Below, piece by piece: positions 3,090-5,698 of a DNA stretch of 5,698 bases. The notes below the pieces were generated by a model. That model was not told where the DNA came from. It saw nothing but the letters and a program-made list of their open reading frames with translations, and made no database searches. This DNA is from an uncultured Halieaceae bacterium (GTDB lineage: Bacteria; Pseudomonadota; Gammaproteobacteria; Pseudomonadales; Halieaceae), in assembly GCA_913063005.1 (NCBI GenBank), contig CAJXZI010000143.1, forward strand, positions 1 to 5,698. Reading direction: 5' to 3'. Each line of letters begins with the position of its first letter. The first letter of the stretch is position 1. Both the position numbers and the translations under genes were made by a program.

Positions 3090-5698
3090 ATGTCGTACGC
3101 TGAACTTCACTGCCTGAGTAATTACAGCTTCCTACGGGGGGCTTCACATCCCCATGAGCTTGTAGAGCAAGCGGCGCATCTGGGGTATTCAGCACTCGCT
3201 ATTACCGATGAATGTTCACTGGCTGGCGCGGTTAAGGCGCACGTGACGGCCAAAGAACTCAATTTCAAGCTCATTATTGGCAGTGAATTTACAATCAGCG
3301 AAGGCTTAAAGCTCGTTGCTATCGCGCCCTCGCGAGCGGCTTACGGCGAATTGTCCAGCCTGATCAGTCGATCTAGGCGACGCAGTGAAAAAGGGCATTA
3401 TCTCACCCACTTAAGGGATATCTACTTTCACTTAAAGCGCTGCTTCATCATTTGGCTTCCCGGTGATATCGATGCAGAGCGACATCACGCTGAGGCACTT
3501 GCACGGCGTTGTTCGGATCGGTTTTGGATTGGTATCCATCAACTCTTAAGGCATGACGACTTACTGAGACTTGAGGAGATACAAACACTAGCCGACGAAA
3601 TAAACGTTCCAACACTCGCTTGCGGTAGCGTCGAAATGCATTCCGCTAATCGGAAAATGTTGCACGATGTTGTCACTGCAATACGCCATAACACAGCGAT
3701 ACAGGACTTAGGCCTGCTGCGACTGCCGAACAGTCAGCAACACCTACGGCGACTCGACAAACTTATACCGCTCTATCCTCAGGCGCTTATTGGTGAAACG
3801 CTGCGTTTGGCTCAACGCTGTAACTTCAGTCTTGACGAACTCCGCTATGAATACCCCGAGGAAGTTGTACCCAAAGGCCACACCGCAAATAGTTATTTGC
3901 GCGACTGCGTATCGCAGGGAGCGTCTAAGCGCTGGCCACAGGGAGTCCCCTCAGCCATTCACGAGCGCATAGAGCGCGAACTCGCCCTCATTACCGAGCT
4001 TAACTACGAGTACTACTTTCTAACGGTGTACGACATTGTCAATTTCGCGCGCACGCGAGGCATCTTATGCCAGGGGCGAGGGTCAGCAGCCAACTCGGTT
4101 GTTTGTTACTGCTTACACATTACCGAGGTCTCACCCGAGCAGGTCTCCTTACTCTTTGAGCGCTTTATCTCTCGTGAGCGCGATGAGCCACCCGATATCG
4201 ATGTTGATTTTGAGCACGAGCGACGCGAAGAAGTCATCCAATACATCTATCAAAAGTACACGCGTCGCCGAGCCGCGCTTGCCGCAACGGTCATTACCTA
4301 CCGCTCTCGAAGTGCTGTCCGTGACGTGGGTAAGGCACTGGGGATGGACGCGGTCTTCGTCGAAGACTTAGCGAAGTCGCTCGCCTGGTGGAATCGAGAG
4401 CGTGAGCTCACAGCAAAGTTTAAGGAACAGGGCATACAAGCTAGCAGCCAGCAGGCCGATATTTTCCTACGCATGACACAACAAATACTGGGGTTTCCGC
4501 GTCATTTATCTCAACACGTTGGCGGTTTTGTCATTAGCCGCGGCCCTATTTCAAATTTGGTGCCAGTCGAAAACGCCAGCATGCCCGATAGGACTGTTAT
4601 TCAGTGGGACAAAGAGGATATTGAGTCATTAGGCTTGCTGAAAGTGGATATCTTAGCGTTAGGAATGCTCTCCGCGATCAAGAAGTCATTAGCGCTCGTC
4701 CAGCGAAGAAACCCTTCTATCACACGCATTCAAGACATACCTAACGACGATCAGGCTACGTTCCGAATGCTTCAAACAGGCGATTCATTGGGTGTCTTCC
4801 AAATTGAGTCTCGCGCTCAAATGTCGATGCTGCCAAGGCTAAAACCTAAGTGCTTTTACGATCTCGTCATTGAGATCGCTATTGTCCGGCCTGGCCCGAT
4901 TCAAGGCGACATGGTGCACCCCTACCTCCGCAGGCGCGCAGGGCTAGAACCCATTACCTATCCAGACCCTGCCATCCAATCTGTCTTGGAAAGCACCCTA
5001 GGTGTACCTATCTTTCAAGAGCAGGTGATTCGACTAGCCATGGTCGCTGCAGGATTCAGCGGAGGAGAGGCTGATTCGCTTCGCCGTGCCATCACGAACT
5101 GGGGTCGCAACAGCAAGCTACTGACCTTTGAGCACAAGTTAAAAGCCGGCATGTTGAAACGGGGTTATAGCCCCGATTTTGCCGATCAGCTGTTTAATCA
5201 AATCAAAGGGTTTGGTGGCTATGGATTTCCCGAGTCACACTCGGCGAGTTTTGCTTTATTAGCCTACGTCTCAGCGTGGCTGAAACGTCACTACCCCGGC
5301 GCCTTTTATGTTGGCCTTTTGAACAGCCAGCCTATGGGCTTTTACACACCCTCACAGCTTGTCCAAGATGCGGATCGACATGGCGTGAAAAGCCTACCCA
5401 TTGACGTCAATGCTAGCGACTGGGATCACCGCTTAGTAGACGGCGGTCCACAGCAAAGGGATGTGATACAGCTTGGATTTAGATTAGTGAAAGGACTCAC
5501 TAAACGCGGCGCAGAACAACTCATTGACGCACGTCGTAATGGTCAATTTGTTTCTATTCTCGATCTGAAACGGCGCGCAAAACTCGACAAGGACGATCTG
5601 GAAGCACTCTCTGCAGCCGATGCGCTACGAGCGCTTACAGGAAACCGGCACCAAACACATTGGGCCATCATGGCCGTTAAAGATTCGCGCCCTTTGCT
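3090..5698 (+). CDS. dnaE2: DnaE2, error-prone C-family DNA polymerase (3' end outside window)
   Basis: DnaE2 (ImuC) is the SOS-induced, error-prone alpha-subunit paralogue that does the synthesis in the ImuA-ImuB-DnaE2 mutasome. The frame is unbroken for 869 codons to the window edge. DnaE2 proteins usually have about 1,000-1,080 residues, so only the C-terminal part, including the OB-fold, should be missing. The start MSYAELHCLSNYSFLRGAS is typical, and TAA at 3084-3086 rules out an in-frame start further upstream. In the PHP domain the metal motifs look degenerate: HCL (7-9) in place of HxH, and TDE (39-41) in place of TDH. The polymerase core is intact: QGRGSAANS (328-336), PPDIDVDFEH (367-376) with catalytic D371 and D373, HLSQHVGGF (472-480), KVDIL (518-522) with the third catalytic Asp D520, IFQEQVI (641-647) and GFPESHSASFA (712-722). 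A helix-hairpin-helix region starts near 795 (LGFRLVKGL). These features, together with the LexA box, separate it from the replicative DnaE1. No strong Shine-Dalgarno precedes the ATG. Confidence 0.97.
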   Translation, partial: MSYAELHCLSNYSFLRGASHPHELVEQAAHLGYSALAITDECSLAGAVKAHVTAKELNFKLIIGSEFTISEGLKLVAIAPSRAAYGELSSLISRSRRRSEKGHYLTHLRDIYFHLKRCFIIWLPGDIDAERHHAEALARRCSDRFWIGIHQLLRHDDLLRLEEIQTLADEINVPTLACGSVEMHSANRKMLHDVVTAIRHNTAIQDLGLLRLPNSQQHLRRLDKLIPLYPQALIGETLRLAQRCNFSLDELRYEYPEEVVPKGHTANSYLRDCVSQGASKRWPQGVPSAIHERIERELALITELNYEYYFLTVYDIVNFARTRGILCQGRGSAANSVVCYCLHITEVSPEQVSLLFERFISRERDEPPDIDVDFEHERREEVIQYIYQKYTRRRAALAATVITYRSRSAVRDVGKALGMDAVFVEDLAKSLAWWNRERELTAKFKEQGIQASSQQADIFLRMTQQILGFPRHLSQHVGGFVISRGPISNLVPVENASMPDRTVIQWDKEDIESLGLLKVDILALGMLSAIKKSLALVQRRNPSITRIQDIPNDDQATFRMLQTGDSLGVFQIESRAQMSMLPRLKPKCFYDLVIEIAIVRPGPIQGDMVHPYLRRRAGLEPITYPDPAIQSVLESTLGVPIFQEQVIRLAMVAAGFSGGEADSLRRAITNWGRNSKLLTFEHKLKAGMLKRGYSPDFADQLFNQIKGFGGYGFPESHSASFALLAYVSAWLKRHYPGAFYVGLLNSQPMGFYTPSQLVQDADRHGVKSLPIDVNASDWDHRLVDGGPQQRDVIQLGFRLVKGLTKRGAEQLIDARRNGQFVSILDLKRRAKLDKDDLEALSAADALRALTGNRHQTHWAIMAVKDSRPL

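Noticed and set aside
3790..4371. Two short + frames inside dnaE2
   Set aside because: They overlap continuous, motif-rich DnaE2 coding sequence in another frame.

Overview
The window looks like chromosomal DNA from a gammaproteobacterium of moderate GC. The evidence is two perfect E. coli-type LexA boxes (CTGT-N8-ACAG), gammaproteobacterial-style ImuB and DnaE2 proteins, and a Blc-type lipocalin lipoprotein. I cannot name the genus from sequence alone.

Layout. Positions 1-62 hold the last 19 codons of a gene that starts outside the window, possibly a biotin-dependent acyl-CoA carboxylase carboxyltransferase. A non-coding stretch follows to 425. Most of it is a strongly diverged tandem array with a strict 15-bp period; it seems to begin inside the last codons of the upstream gene and keeps a purine/pyrimidine pattern better than its bases. 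A LexA box at 394-409 sits just before imuB (426-1868, GTG start). A 135-bp gap with a short direct repeat and two look-alike GNRA hairpins leads to a small exported protein of unknown function (2004-2360), closed by a good intrinsic terminator (2380-2416). On the opposite strand is a complete blc-like lipocalin (2466-2981). Divergent from it, behind a second and nearly identical LexA box (3064-3079), dnaE2 starts at 3090 and runs uninterrupted off the right edge (869 complete codons).

How it fits together. ImuB (a non-catalytic Y-family polymerase relative that acts as the clamp-binding hub) and DnaE2 (an error-prone C-family polymerase) are two parts of the ImuA-ImuB-DnaE2 mutasome that carries out damage-induced translesion synthesis. 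In the usual layout imuA-imuB-dnaE2 form one cassette behind one LexA box. Here there is no imuA in the window, imuB and dnaE2 are separated by about 1.2 kb holding two apparently unrelated envelope-protein genes, and each mutasome gene has its own LexA box. The two boxes match at 22 of 23 positions, flanks included. Both SOS genes appear to have very short leaders without a clear Shine-Dalgarno, whereas the two envelope genes have strong ones.

I see no mobile element, CRISPR array, tRNA or rRNA, and no evidence of a wholly new multi-gene system. The least explained item is the 15-bp purine/pyrimidine-conserved array at 35-319. The split, double-boxed mutasome locus and the paired GUGA-loop hairpins come next.
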